Part shown: piece after piece, positions 12,001 through 24,400 of the stretch | Position numbering within the stretch: the stretch's first letter is position 1 | How the letters are laid out: every line of letters begins with the position of its first letter | DNA from: Taiwanofungus camphoratus | Taxonomy: Eukaryota; Basidiomycota; Agaricomycetes; Polyporales; Taiwanofungaceae | Reading direction: 5' to 3' | NCBI GenBank assembly: GCA_003999685.1 | Contig: CP021227.1 | Location: forward strand, 62,001-126,000 | DNA length: 64,000 bases | Position numbers and translations under genes: made by a program | The notes under the pieces: generated by a model | What the model saw: only the letters and a program-made list of their open reading frames with translations | Told to the model about the DNA's origin: nothing | Databases searched by the model: none

Positions 12001-13168
12001 CAACCAGGAACTGGAGGCGGCCTGGAGAATCCTATGCGCAAATGACCCCCACACCTGGGTCAAACACATTCCCGAGTTTGAATTCGCACACAACCAGGTG
12101 CCGCATGCTGGAAGGAAGGAATCGCCATTCAAGCTCACCATGGGATACGACCCGAAGGCCATCGGATCTCCACGGCCCTCCGACAAATACCCCACGCTCC
12201 AAGACCGCCTGACCCAGATCTCCGAATCCCACAAAGAGGCTCTTGCAGCGCAAGAGCTAGCCCAGAAGCTGATGGAAGAACGAACCCCTTTTCCCTGGAA
12301 ACCTTTCCAGGAAGGTGACAAGGTTTGGCTAGAAGCCACGAACCTCCGGCTAAGGACAATAAGTCGGAAATTTGACCCAAAACGGCTTGGACCCTTCAAG
12401 ATCATGGAAGCCAAGGGGCCACTGACGTATAAGCTACAGCTCTCGAGAACCTGGAAGATTCACCCGGTGTTCCATGCATCACTGCTCACCCCATACAGGG
12501 AAACGGCGGAACACGGACCCAACTTTCTAAAACCACCACCTGATCTGGTCGAGGGGGAAGAAGAGTACGAAGTCGAGGCCCTCCGCGGGCATCGTGTCCG
12601 ACGTGGGAAATGGGAGTTTCTCATCAAATGGAAGGGATGGCCGGTCTCTGCCAGCACCTGGCAGAAGGAAGACGATCTACGGCATTCCCCTGACCTGCTG
12701 AGGCGTTATAAAAAGGCAAACCACCTAGGCATCAGCCCAGTCGACAACCGTTCAACTGCACTGCAAGGAGCCGTTCTGCAGCATTTCAAGGCCGTCTCCC
12801 ACCATGTCCCATCGAACCAACACCGCCCGAGCCCGCCTTACCGCCTCCATCCTCACCGCAGGGAACACCCGCGCACTGAATCCCTTCCTTCGGGGACCGC
12901 AGAGCCTCCCCAACTTCGCCGACGGGATTGTTGTCCCCCTACCTCGCCAAGCAACATCTGGCCTCGCCACCGACTTTCTGACCCCCGCCGACCGTCTCGG
13001 ATGGGTGCTGGCCAACGAACGACTACGCCCGGTGGTGGACACCGCCCTAGTTGTCTGGCCCGATCTTGCGGCCCAGGTTGCCATCTTTCGACATCAGGCC
13101 GAGGTTGTCTTACACCTCGATCAGATAACAAGGGGGTACAGAGGGGAGAGGGAGAAGGGAGAGCATGA
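9050..13168 (+). CDS. G1 pol region (protease, RT, RNase H, integrase, chromodomain)
   Basis: Ty3/Gypsy pol of the young element. The order of parts is a retropepsin-like protease (CPLLDSGADANLI), reverse transcriptase with the KLDLRNGYNNVRI and YMDD-type motifs, RNase H (TDHKNLTYF), an HHCC-type integrase zinc finger and integrase core (ISVDFITDLP, SDRGPQF, STAYHPQSDG), and a C-terminal chromodomain (FLIKWKGWP, STWQKEDDL). The chromodomain places it among the chromoviruses. The region is nearly whole, with about one break. Its last part overlaps the downstream ORF at 12804-13610 in another frame. Confidence 0.93.
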
Positions 13169-13610
13169 CGAAGCTAAGTGGTGGGCCAGCCCCATCTGGG
13201 AAATTGGTATATCGTACTGGCAGGCCTGTAACGCAACGCGCTCCCACCTAAATTTCCTCCTTCGCACCGACGTCGTCTCCGCCCTCGAGCATCTCCTACC
13301 ACCCTCCTCCGTCATCACTCGCCCGGCCCCCTCCACGCAGGACGAGTGGACGGTTTGTCTCCACCCGGAGTGCCGCCCCCTGAACCGATGGGCTGGGGCC
13401 TGCGAATTCTGCATGGGCCTCGATCACGTTACTGCCGACTGCATCCACCGGCCACAACTGGGGGAGCCGGCTGCTGAGCCCTTCGTCCCGCCTCGCTGTC
13501 TGGATTGTTTCACTGACGATCACGACACTGACCAATGCCCCAAGGCAGGGGCCGCCTGGTCGGAAATCAGTGGGTCGAAGCAGCCTGACGAGGAAGCTAC
13601 CAGGTCATGA
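12804..13610 (+). CDS. G1 accessory ORF downstream of pol with two zinc knuckles
   Basis: A 268-residue frame starting inside the pol 3' end and finishing 41 bp before the 3' LTR. The C-terminal half has two CX2CX4HX4C motifs, CEFCMGLDHVTADC and CLDCFTDDHDTDQC, 42 residues apart, so it probably binds nucleic acid. The N-terminal half has no family I recognise. GC content and codon use resemble gag and pol. Alternatives are a relocated nucleocapsid-like domain or a captured host sequence. Function unknown. Confidence 0.65.
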   Translation: MSHRTNTARARLTASILTAGNTRALNPFLRGPQSLPNFADGIVVPLPRQATSGLATDFLTPADRLGWVLANERLRPVVDTALVVWPDLAAQVAIFRHQAEVVLHLDQITRGYRGEREKGEHDEAKWWASPIWEIGISYWQACNATRSHLNFLLRTDVVSALEHLLPPSSVITRPAPSTQDEWTVCLHPECRPLNRWAGACEFCMGLDHVTADCIHRPQLGEPAAEPFVPPRCLDCFTDDHDTDQCPKAGAAWSEISGSKQPDEEATRS

Positions 13611-13651
13611 AGGTAGGTGTCGGGGCGACACCTGAGAGGAGACGGGGGTAG

Positions 13652-14153
13652 TGTTACCGTCGGGTAGGACTAGAGACGTGTTTGTTTTTTCTTTCCCTCT
13701 GTTTGTCACACCATGGACGCGCAGCATCCCTTCCACACCTTACTTACCCAGATTGACTGACGGGCCGACCGTCCCCGCTTACGCCATGGTAGTTATGTAC
13801 TTACGGGCCGCTGACTCCTCTCACCTTATGCGGTCTCTGGGGGGCTGCTAGTATACCTGGGGGTTGGCGGTGGCAGTATAAAGGGGGGGGTCCCACTGTT
13901 GGAGGTTCCCCTAGTCGTATTCTCTTTGTTCATCCTTTCTAAAGTGTACTACGCATTAGTACCAATACACGATAGTCTTCACACATCTTCTCGCACCTCA
14001 AGAAGCCTGTAAAGACTATCGCGACTACATAGGGCTTGTAGTTGAAGACTAACGAGGATCGTGACTCGTCGTCACCGTCGCTCCTCTCCAACCCTTCGCT
14101 GCACACTGCCCCCAGGCTTCTGCAGCATTACCAGGGTGAACCCCCCGGTAACA
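13652..14153 (+). repeat. 3' LTR of young G1 element
   Basis: 502 bp, preceded by a purine tract (GAGGAGACGGGGGTAG). It differs from the 5' LTR at four positions, all of them C/T or G/A changes at CpG sites. Confidence 0.95.
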
Positions 14154-14992
14154 CCTTTCATCTCTTGCCTCTGCTCCTCTTGTTTGAAGGCCTTATTATC
14201 AGCCTCTGTCTCATCTCTCACTGTGGCCCTTCTGTTTGGATATCCTGTCCCTCAGTCCATGGTTCATTCTGGGCAATTCTTGGCAAGATGCCCCTTATTA
14301 TGACATTTGTAGCAGGAGCCCGTCCTTCAGTCTTGCAGATGCTGGAGGTCTGGCTTCCTGCTGTTGAAAGCCCTTGTTATGACTCGTGAAGGGGTCTTTG
14401 AAGCTTGCTGGACAGCATCAATGGCCTTATTGTTTCGGTAGACCCAATCTCTTTGGGCAGCAGCCTCTTTCTATCCTTCCATAATTGTAAAGGCTATATC
14501 TTATTCCATGATTCAGACTCACATGGTGCTGGATCGTTTTTCTCTGTATCAGGACATGAGGGCATTCTCCTCAGTGATTTCAGCTCTGTGGGCCAGCCTG
14601 TCAAACTCCTCATTGAAGTTGGTGATGGGCTTGTCATAAGTGTAGATCAGGTTCCATAATCCAATGGCTGCAAATACCTCTTCTTCTATAACTCCAAACC
14701 TTTTGATGAACTCAAGGGTGACATTCCTGAAAATGTCATATCCCTGGATTTCTTCTCTGATGAGAGGGCAGGGCTTGAGTGCCCTTTCGGTAAGGATATT
14801 GGCCTATACACTGGCATGGTCTTTTAAATGGCCAAGGAAATTGCTGACCTTTTTCCACTCAGAGGCTGAGGCCCATTGCTCTGTGTCAAACCTTTGGGCA
14901 AACTGGACAAGGAAGTGTCAGGCATCTTCACTTTTTCCAGAGAATTTAGTAATCTCTGGTTTCTTTCAGTCAGGTACTCGAGCAGTTCTCAG

Positions 14993-15962
14993 TGATATGC
15001 ACTATAACACTCCAACCCCTACTGGATATGACCTAGAGAAGCTGGAAGGCTATAGAACAGTTAGTATGCAAGGGGAGAGTCAGCAGCTAAGGGTTCCTGA
15101 TCTCAAATTGGTCGAGAGACATCTATGAAGGTTTTCAATGACCTATGATGTGTGTCGTGACTGCTCAATGTAGCTTCAATGCACTACTATGCTGTACCAT
15201 ACTACAAAGAGACTAAACGTAAGGACTTAGCTGATACAGAACTCTACAATTAGTAAGGCTGAACACAACTCTTTGACAGATGTCGAAGGTGGATAAAATG
15301 CAACCCTTCAAGATACTGTAGAAGGCAGATAGTAGATGCAACTTTTTGAACATAATTGAAGACAGGAATGACACAGTAGAATGCAGTAGAAGACTGAATT
15401 GAAGGGGCTCTTCTTGAGCTCTGCAAAATGGGGGAAAACTTCTTTGTTGTTCTGAGACACTATACATCACATTTATACTACTTTACTATAATGTAGGGCG
15501 CATCGAGAGTGGCGTAGTACAAGTGGCATCCTAACTACTTGTGTACTATGAACTACGGAGTGGCCTGTAGATGAAGTGGCTATGATATTTGATGTCACTA
15601 GAAAGACTGAAACAAAGGAACACATATGAGATATACTAAGACAAAACCTGTGACCATAGCATTATCGAGTGCATCAAGTGGCACGTCGTAGCAGATCGAG
15701 CAATATTGAAGTGGTGAAACTGGTCACGTGCAGGACTTTGAGTGGCGACTGCATGTGACATGTTGTGCATAGAGAGAACTGTGTGCCAGAATGTCAGATC
15801 AAAATTGGTGGAGTGGCTGTGGCATGATTTGAAGCTATCGAAGAGTCCCACAGTGGCTTTTTGAGCGGTATCGGATGTGTCGAGTGGCATCGAAGCCATG
15901 ACTAAGGTCCTAGGGTCAAGTGAGGGTGCTCCGTGGGGCCTAGAAGGTTCTGGTGCCTATCA
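14993..15962 (-). repeat. G2 LTR (3' LTR in element orientation)
   Basis: 970 bp, similar along its length to 24759-25686 and to the solo copies at 4038-4848 and 26822-27718. Its termini are TGATATGCAC and GGTGCCTATCA. Confidence 0.85.
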
Positions 15963-16844
15963 ACACCATACTTCTAACACTTTTTTTTGTAAAGCACACC
16001 CTTTCTGCTGGCCCTGTGACAGGAGAGGCCAGTGGATTGAAGCATTGTCAAGTGACCCAGCCATCTCATCCTGTGGTCAAGGTCCCTTTGAATGGTGGCA
16101 GCTGCCTGAGCCTAGAGCAGGATGATCTGGATTCACTTGACCTTGATGAGCAATCCCACACTGCTATCTGCATGATTTGGGCAGAGCACACAAACATCGC
16201 ATTTTGTCATGCAATGCTCCATGACCTTGACATGGAGCTGATTTGAATAGAATAAGAAGCAATTGTGGGCAGCAGATTCATAGTTGGGCCAGAGTCGGGC
16301 AACAAGGAGTAGTTGTTGTCTTGTGGCAGATCATGGCTTTTTGTACTATAGAAAATTAAAAAGTTCTTCATCCCAATTGTGAAATGTATGATAGAAGGAA
16401 ATAAAAGCGATCAAAGGAAATCAGAAGTTATTAAATGACTTGATAAAATGATAAATGCTGGTAGGCTCAGTATGTCATCACTGCCTAGGAAGGCTTGTAG
16501 AAAGTGAGCCTCCATGTAATGTTCACATCAAAGTGTTTTTAGAATGTCGAAGCGATATTGCGACTTAGTTAAGTTGAATCAAGTAAAATGATGCTAGATC
16601 AATAGAAAAAGAGATGAAATCAAGCATATTGTAAGAGAAAAGAGGCCATAGAAAGTACACATTGTAGTAGTACAAGTAGAGGGACAGGGACTTCTAGTGT
16701 ATTGCTTTCTTTGATGTCTTCAAGGATGTCATTATTGTTATTGCTGAGTGAATTGGATTGTTCAAGTTCTTGAAGATGCTCTGTTGAGACGTCTTCTAGG
16801 TTGTCTGGGTTGGGGATGGATTGTCAAGTGAAGTAGAGAATGAC

Positions 16845-17765
16845 TCAAAATGCTGCAATGGGCCTGTTGAGGACTGTGCTGTCCAGTTTACAAATGATGT
16901 ACACACTGTCCTTGTTGTATGAGACAACAATGAAGGGGCCTAGGTAGTGAGGGCGTATCTTGCTATTCAGAGACTTCTTGATCTTCGTGTTTTGTACAAG
17001 CACTAGGTTTCCACATTTGAAATTGAAGTGCTTGATCAAGTGCTCATGCTCCTTTTCAAAGCAAAGTGCTGCTGTTTGACATGTTTTATAGACCTTTAAT
17101 TTGAGTTCAGCTACTTGCTCTATGCACTTCTGGAGTACAATTGCTCTGTGTGCGATGAGATCTGTTGTAGAAAGAATTGAAGTAGGAGGGGGTTGAAGAT
17201 AAGTAGCTTTGACAATGCCAAGAGGGATGAGAGGATGGGTGCCTGTGACCACAAAGTATGGTGAACAACCCATGCATCATTGAGTTGTAATGCGTTTGGA
17301 CCAAAAAATGAAGTAAGCCATATGAGACCATTTTTTTTGTCTCTGTCAGTGTTTTTGAACAAAGCTTGTCTTGTGCTGAAGTGCAGTCATTCAATGAGTC
17401 CGTTTGCTCTTGAGTTGTAGCCGCTGATTCAAATGTGGTTGATATTGTTACTTTAACAGATAGTCTGCTGCTTTAATGAATGCTGCACCATTGTTTGTAA
17501 CAATCTTGCTGAGCACGCCCCATCGACAGAGAATGTCTTCGAAGATCCAGTCAGCGAGCACTGAGGCTGTTTCTTTTTGAAGCATTTGAAACTCGGGGTA
17601 CATCATGAGAGAGCATCTTCCTTGTATGAGATACTTGTATCCACTGGACATGGGCATATACATTGTATTGATATGTATCTTGGTGAAGATAGGAGCAGGC
17701 ATTGCAACAGTAGGTGAAGTAAGGATCTGCTGAACTTGACGAGACTGGCATAGATGGCACATTCA
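16845..17765 (-). pseudogene. G2 integrase remains
   Basis: Minus-strand stretches typical of the Gypsy integrase core (ending ADYLLK) and of the C-terminal part, with RPHYLGPFIV followed by YIICKLDSTVLNRPI. They belong to the G2 element and are broken. Confidence 0.75.
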
Positions 17766-18555
17766 AACAAACCATGCTATATCTGCATAATGGAATGGTC
17801 ACCAAAATCATTCGTTGACAAAGACTTTCATTGTGTAGATGCCTCGATGAGCTGTGTGGTCGTGACATTCTTGAGGGATTCAGAGTTGATTGCCAGGCTT
17901 GACAACCAACTTGTGTGTGCTGTGACCGTCTTTTCACCATAGAGTGTCATTATCCAGGAAGAACAGCATGCAGTACTTGAGAAACCCTTCATATTCACTG
18001 TTCAAAATGCCTTCTGGCTTCGAAAGTGTTCGATGAAACTCAAGGACCTTATCAAGTCTTGCATCTGCGAGCTGTGCTTGCTCTGAACATGGGACAATTT
18101 CATAGCTATCCTCCTCCTTTTTGAGATTGGAGCCATCCTCGGCTTCTGCATTGGCTAGGACAGGCATCATGGGGGTAGGAGGGAGGGTAGTATCTGATGG
18201 ACAAAGGAGTGCATGTGGTCGATCCAGTCATCGAAGTCTTCATCAATCTTTTCTTCAATGGCATCGCCTGGCTGTGGCATACATTGAGAGAGATCATCGG
18301 GGCCATGCATTGTACCGGGAACATGTACTATAATAAAGTGGAATGTGAGAATGGCTACTATCCAGCGGTTGATACTTGTGCTGGGGGCGATATCTGGGTT
18401 TTTGAGCATTTCTTTGATGTAATGAGCATTGACTTCTATGATGAGGTTTTGAACACCAATAAGATACAGTTGAAGGGATTAAAGGGCATGGAATAGACCA
18501 TAGATGTTGAGAGAACCTTCATTTGCAATTGTTCAGTGTGATAGAGCCATAGCAG

Positions 18556-20059
18556 TGATACAACCTAGGAAGTCCTGAACGGAGGGATGAACCTAGGGAG
18601 TAGGTCCAATGCATCCTGATGAGAAGGGAGAGCTGAAGTGGTGTGGTACCTACGAGAGATACCAAAGGAAAAGATAAGTGGGTGGACACGACAGAGAAAC
18701 TATCTAGACCACAGTCAGAGGCCTAAAAGTCTAGTGTGTGCAGAGGAGTAAGGGGTCAATGAATCCTGCATGACAGGATCTTATGCCGAGATGCAGACTG
18801 TCCCAGAGAGGTAGGAACACAGTCTTCTAATCCAATGGCAGTGAGCTGGTAGGATGCCAGCCAGGTGCAAAGGAGTCGAAGAAAACTGAAGGTGAACTGA
18901 TGATAAATCAAGGACCAAAGGATAAGCTGAAAACTGATGTAATTAGAAGAGAAGATACTGCTGAGGGCTGCTGGCGTAGAAATGGGGTATAACAAGGGTG
19001 GAGGCATGTCGGATGAGGAGGAGGAGGGGGGCTGGTTACTCAGACTGAAGTTACTTCAACTTTAGGAATGTAGGATGTAGAGGATGTAGAACTGCTGCAA
19101 TATACAATATAATATGACTGCTGGTTGATGATATGCGTAGATGCGATAGAGGGGAACCTTGTCAGACTGTAGAGAAGCCTTAGAGCAGGAGAAGCCCAAA
19201 TCTGAACTCTGGAGGACAAGTCTGTAGATTTTTTGAGCCGAGATGGGAGCACGTATCTTCTCTCTGCCATCTGGTAGATACAGGAGACTTTATAAGGGGT
19301 CCATGGTGTCAAGGTATCTTACACAAAATAAAACTGAAAAAACCAAAAACAAACTGAAAATCGTAAAATCTAGGATCTGATCAGTGTACCATATGGGGAA
19401 CTAAACTAAAGTAGGACATGAAACAAGAACTCTGAATGTGGTAGAAAGGTTACTGGAGAATGACACAGGGTGAGGAATGCTTATCTAGAGATCATCATAT
19501 GGAAGATGGGCTATCTAACCAGATCTTGAGAGGAACAGGGACCTAGGAGTGCTGAATTGTCAAGCCGATGTGTAGGAGGTCTAGGCAATATCAAGGGATC
19601 ATATGGACATCATGAACAAGAGGCCAAGACTCCAGACCGAGGGACCGAAAATCAGAACTGAGGACTGAAGACTGAAAATCGAAGTGCCTTTTTTTGGTTG
19701 ATCTCACCCAAAGGCCCAGACTCATCAGAGGTCAGGAGGATGCTTGGGGAGGCTGCTGGCATGCATTCTAGAGCATGAGGGACCACTTCTCTTCAACAGG
19801 ACTTCCAGAGTGTCAGGCAGACCTTCTATCATTGAAAATCCCATTGTTCTCCCCAGATAGGAAGGCCAGATAGCCAAGGTGTGAGTAGACACATGTAGCG
19901 CACCTGTCCACTGAGTTAGGGCACTCCCTAGTGATGGAATAGAGCCCTTAGTCCTTGTTACAACATTCGGACTTCCAAAACTCAGCAGTACATTCTGAAA
20001 AAGGGGCGGAAGACCAAAAATATGCAAATTCAGGACATGGAGTCATACCGGATCTATCA
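18556..20059 (-). mobile_element. Solo LTR of large Gypsy-type family R2
   Basis: 1504 bp with TGATA/TATCA ends, flanked by GCAG (18552-18555) and GCGG (20060-20063), a 4-bp duplication with one change. G2 RNase H and RT sequence lies on both sides. On the minus strand a TATAAAG box is visible near 19293. It is related to copies at 42962-43660, about 45060-46308 and 46330-48973. No coding region. Confidence 0.8.
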
Positions 20060-20990
20060 GCGGTTGCAGTAGCAGATTCAAGTGTTTGTTTCATTGCACT
20101 GGCAAAGATAATACCTGACTGCAATGAATAAAGTGTCGACTGTGAGAATTATAGGGGATGGGGAATCATAGTTGATAGCATGTAGTGTGAGAGATGAGAG
20201 TAGAGCATCCTTGAGGTTCTCTTGTACTGTGATTTGCTCAGGACCAAATTTGAACTCTATGTCCTTCCTTGTAAGATGTATGAGGGCATCAGTGCGATGG
20301 GCGAAGTTGCATATGAAGATTTGAATGACTCCAATGGTTTCTAGGAACACTCGAATGTTGGAGAGCATAGCGTAAGGGCCCCAGTTGTGTATTGCTGAGA
20401 CTCTAGAGTCATCATGCAACCATCCTTCAGGAGTACACTGGTGTCCTATGACCATGATTTTGTGTGAGATTAGAATGCTCTTTATATCGGAGAAGGTTCC
20501 TCTTGCGTATTGCATTCAAGTGACTATACAATTCAAGTTTTCAAAGTGTTCCCATATGGATCTTTGAATTCCATGGTTCGAAGGCAGCTGTTCGTCATTG
20601 TAGTCTGTTGTGGGGCCTTTGACAGGAACATCATCGATGTAGGGAACTGTCGAGTGCAGGATTTTGGATTGTAGAATGTATATGATGTTGTCATGAAATA
20701 TGGAGACTGAGTTCATCCAACCCATTGGAAAGATGACTAGTCGCATGATGTCATAGGGGGTTTAGAATGTTATAAGATCTCTCAATGACTCCACAATGAG
20801 TTGTTCGTTGTAGCCTACATAGAGGTCGAGCATGCCACTGCACAGTCTTCCTCCAAACTGTTCTGTGAGATATTCAGGGGTGGATGGCACCCCGGAGTGC
20901 TGTATAGTAACTGCATTAAGGGGCTTGAGAGAATGTACAAGTTAAAGAGATTTTCCATCCTTCTTTACTATGCAGAACCAACGTGATCGG
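20060..20990 (-). pseudogene. G2 reverse transcriptase remains
   Basis: Minus-strand pieces with FPMGWMNSVSIFHDNIIYIL and PYIDDV (the catalytic YIDD-type box), followed by RNase H-side sequence including VFLETIGVIQIFICNFAHR. Typical of fungal Gypsy pol. Broken. Confidence 0.78.
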
Positions 20991-21308
20991 TACAACAAGT
21001 TTGAAGGCTCATAGACTCCTGCATCGATCTTTTGCTTGATTATCCTTGGGTGGAATGGGGATATTCTTCTGCACTCAGGGTGTGTGCAGTATGATGAGAA
21101 AATCTATGAGGAGAAGTACTCTGGTTTGAAGCATCCCCTTTCTTCATCAGTCCATGCAAAGGCTTCATTGTGCAAGCACATGAAGTGGTGGAGGACTCAA
21201 CGCTCATCAAGGTGTAGGAAGTTGGTATCATGAAGCTTCTCCGTGATATTGAAGCATTTATGCATATAACGGTGATGAGCACAGACAATGACTGAACCAA
21301 GAAAAGGG

Positions 21309-21382
21309 CAACACTAGCAGGATTCAAACCTGCATCCTCTCAACTGGCCTTCTGATGCTTGAGACCATTAAGCTATAGTGCT
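21309..21382 (-). tRNA. tRNA-like sequence (tRNA remnant or SINE head)
   Basis: On the minus strand the 7-bp acceptor arms AGCACTA and TAGTGTT pair with one G-U. There is a 4-bp D stem (GCTT/AAGC), a 5-bp T stem (GCAGG/CCTGC) with loop TTTGAAT, and a total length of 73 nt plus a discriminator G. A box (TAGCTTAATGG) and B box (GGTTTGAATCC) pol III promoters are both present. The anticodon stem does not pair well, so the isoacceptor cannot be named and the gene may be dead. It lies within the decayed G2 interior. Confidence 0.5.
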
Positions 21383-21414
21383 GGTCAAACCTAACACTTG
21401 TTAGGTGAATGTGG

Positions 21415-21483
21415 GTACAAACCACTGAAGGCTTTGAACTCCTCCTGGATACAAACCATTTAAGGCTTCAAACTCCCCAGTCT
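21415..21483. repeat. Short degenerate tandem repeat next to the tRNA-like sequence
   Basis: Two units of roughly 36 bp, both reading GG(G/A)TACAAACCA then AAGGCTT and AACTCC. They lie directly beside the tRNA-like sequence, as a SINE tail might. Low information. Confidence 0.4.
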
Positions 21484-21499
21484 TATCAACGGCCAGTAG

Positions 21500-24400
21500 G
21501 TTTGAAGGGCAGGGGTTGGCTGAGAAAACTGGCATGATGGAAAAGGGGTCACCCTTGATGTCTTGAACTATTCAAAACTGCTTGGGAACCGCTCCTAGAA
21601 TGGGATGAGTCTTGAGCACGACTGGCTTGTACTTTTTCTTAGTAGCTGCATAGGTTTCATGAGTCGGAGTAGAAGATGTTGGAAGAATGAAATTAAGAAG
21701 CTGAGAGGTCAAAGCACAAGTCGAAGAGTTCAAAGAGGACGGAGTAGGAAGTGAAGCAAAGGGGGCTGAAAATAGAAGTGTTGAAGCCCATGTTGAAGTG
21801 TTTGATGCAGTCATACTAGATGCTTTTGTATCTGCAGTATAAAGAGACTGTAAATGTGAGGCAACTGATGAACAAGCGGAGAGGTAAAGAGACTGAACTG
21901 CATCAGAACTCGAAGAATTAATCAGAGCGACAAAAAAAATACTTGGCTTTGCCCCATCATAGTCGATGACTAGGGCTGCTTCTTCTTGGTGATGGGGTAT
22001 CAAATCCTCAAAGCATGAAAACACATGTGTGGACAGCTTCTATGGTGTTGCAGTCGAAAGCATGGTTTTTTGCATAGATACATAGGAATTGTGAGGGTTT
22101 CACCAGAGTTGGGACATACTATCATGATGGTTTGTTCTCTGTCCACAGAGTTCTTTACAATGCTTTGTGTAAGGACATTGAAGGATTGTCTGAGAAGAAT
22201 GTCATATGCTGCATTTTGAATGACATGAGCCTGGAGATATAATACCACCTCACCAATCTGGAAGGGTATGTTGCATATGAGCCCTAGAGATCAGTCTACT
22301 TCACCATTAGTGGACTGCATGTTTAGCTGTATCATAGGGTCAAAGAGAAGCTTCAGGCCTAAACAGACTTCCTCTAATATTGCTACAATTTGTGATTCTG
22401 GATCTACGATGCATTTGATCTGCTCTTTATTGTCAATGAGAGCGTAGATCAAGCAGATAGCATTTGAGTCATAGACAACTGTGAGATCAGTGAGATGATC
22501 ACCATGCAGGACATGCTTGAGATAAGTTTTAAAGGGGTCAGGGACAATAGTAGCTTCTGGCTGTAGTGCTGCACCTGAGCAAGATAGTTGGTGTACCTCT
22601 TTTGCTTCATCTTCATCAGTGATTTCTACAATGTGTGCTGAAGTGATGGGTTCTGCTGAGACTCACTTGGGTGTGACTGCTTCTTGATATCTATTGTGTA
22701 TGTTGAGCGAGATCAAAAGGAGTTCTTCTGGCATTAACATGATGAGAGGGGACAAGCACATGAAGATTTTGTCAGCTATTTTGAGCTGATAGATGGGAAC
22801 TATGATCTTGTATGCTGGATCCTTGCCCTTGTTGTTCAAAGACTTAGGTGGTGTAGCGAAGTTTTGAAGGTTCGGTGGAGCATAGGTCACATCTCGAGCA
22901 TTTGTGAAGAGATGGTCTGGAAGTGCTGATGGAGTAGATATGGTAGCGGGCTGTGTTGAAGGTATGGTCAATGAAGTGGCTGAGGGAACTATAGCTGCAG
23001 AAATTGTCAAAAGTGTGGCAGTGCTTGTTGAAGATTTGACTGTGGTTGCTGAAACCAGGACTGCAGTAGGAGCAGCTGACTTGGCTGTTAGAATGGGGGT
23101 CATATCAGAGACCTCTGTGGTCTGTGGCACTGTTGTAGTAGGTTTCTTGCGCTGTAAGATCTCAATGTCGTTGAAGACTTCCCTACACTTTTGAAGCTGT
23201 AAGAGCTCCCTTTCGAGCGCTTTAATTCTATCTTCCATGTTGAGTGTGAAGGTCTGGACACTGGCTTGATCGTCAATGCCATAGAACAGACCAGGTGCTG
23301 CTGGTGTGTTGTGATGAATCCACTCATAGAGATGATCACAGATCGTAATGTCAGGAATACTACACAGGATGAATAGGCCGTTTGGGAGTACCACCTTTCC
23401 TTCAGTGTTACACTTGCATTTCCCAGTGGCTATGTCTGCTTCTACATGCAGGCAGCTTCAAATGCTGTGGTTCTGGTCACTACAAAAGTGGCAGGTCTGT
23501 TCTGCACCACCTTGGGTTGACAGAAGCCTAGTGGCTACATTTGATTTGCTACTACTGGGCTGAATAAAGATCGCAATAGTCTTCGATAGGCTCTTGATGA
23601 TTGTCAAGATGTTTTCTGTCTTGATCATGCCAGACAGAGTAGTTGTTGAAGCTGCTGGCTGTGGTGCTGTGACTATCAGCATACTCAAAGTACTGTGTAG
23701 AATGAATGTGGCTGCTGCGTGAATATCAGAAAGTGGATAGGGGTCATTGGGATAGTGGTCAGGATGCTTCAGGTGAAGTCGGGCCTCGAGTCGTGCAAGT
23801 AAAGAAGGCTGGAACCCTCGTAAGAATGCTCAACTTTGTTCAATGTCAGAGAGTCGTCGTTGCATGATTATGTGCTTCGTGATAGATATGAAGTTGTGGT
23901 AGTAGCTTCTGAGGTCTGCAGCGTTGTGGATTTCAATGCATGCATGCTCTCCAATCAGCTGGTCCATGTCTGTGAGAGACCATTTCCTGATGTCATCAGT
24001 TCCTGAGTAGAGTGCTAGAACGTCAGCTTTTCACTGGGTGTATATCTTGGTCTGATCAGAAAAGAATTTGAGAGACTCCTATAGGTTTGCAACATCAATC
24101 GAGGGGTAATGAATGGCCCATGACTTCTTTTCTGCATCATCGACAATTCTGCACTGAGTGAATAAGACTTCGATGTCTTGGAAGTAATGTCAAAGCAATT
24201 GGACTTCTGTTGGATTAAAGATGGGGGCTGTTGAATGACCTCAAAGAGGCATGAATGGTGTAGGTGCTGCTTTTTGATTCATTGTAACTTTAGGAGTAGG
24301 AGGATTAATGGTGGCTGATGCAGAGTGGTTTGAAGAACTGGAAAAATGTATGAAGTAATGATCTGCTGGGATGAGGGTAGAGTTGTAGTAGTTGGGATAG

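Larger units (their letters stand above)
6394..14153 (+). mobile_element. Young Ty3/Gypsy chromovirus (family G1)
   Basis: This 7760-bp element has two 502-bp LTRs (6394-6895 and 13652-14153) and a perfect 5-bp target duplication, CCTTT, at 6389-6393 and 14154-14158. Its parts in order are the 5' LTR, a primer site, a leader with coding remains, gag (7791-9038), pol (9050-13168) with protease, RT, RNase H, integrase and a C-terminal chromodomain, a downstream ORF (12804-13610), a purine tract before 13652, and the 3' LTR. The LTRs differ at four positions out of 502, so the insertion is young. It looks nearly whole, with about one break. It sits antisense inside an old copy of its own family. 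Confidence 0.96.

Noticed and set aside
14993-15962. MITE-type DNA transposon, from the TGATA/TATCA ends
   Set aside because: The sequence pairs with 24759-25686 around Gypsy pol, has a TGG primer site after it and a 4-bp duplication, so it is an LTR.
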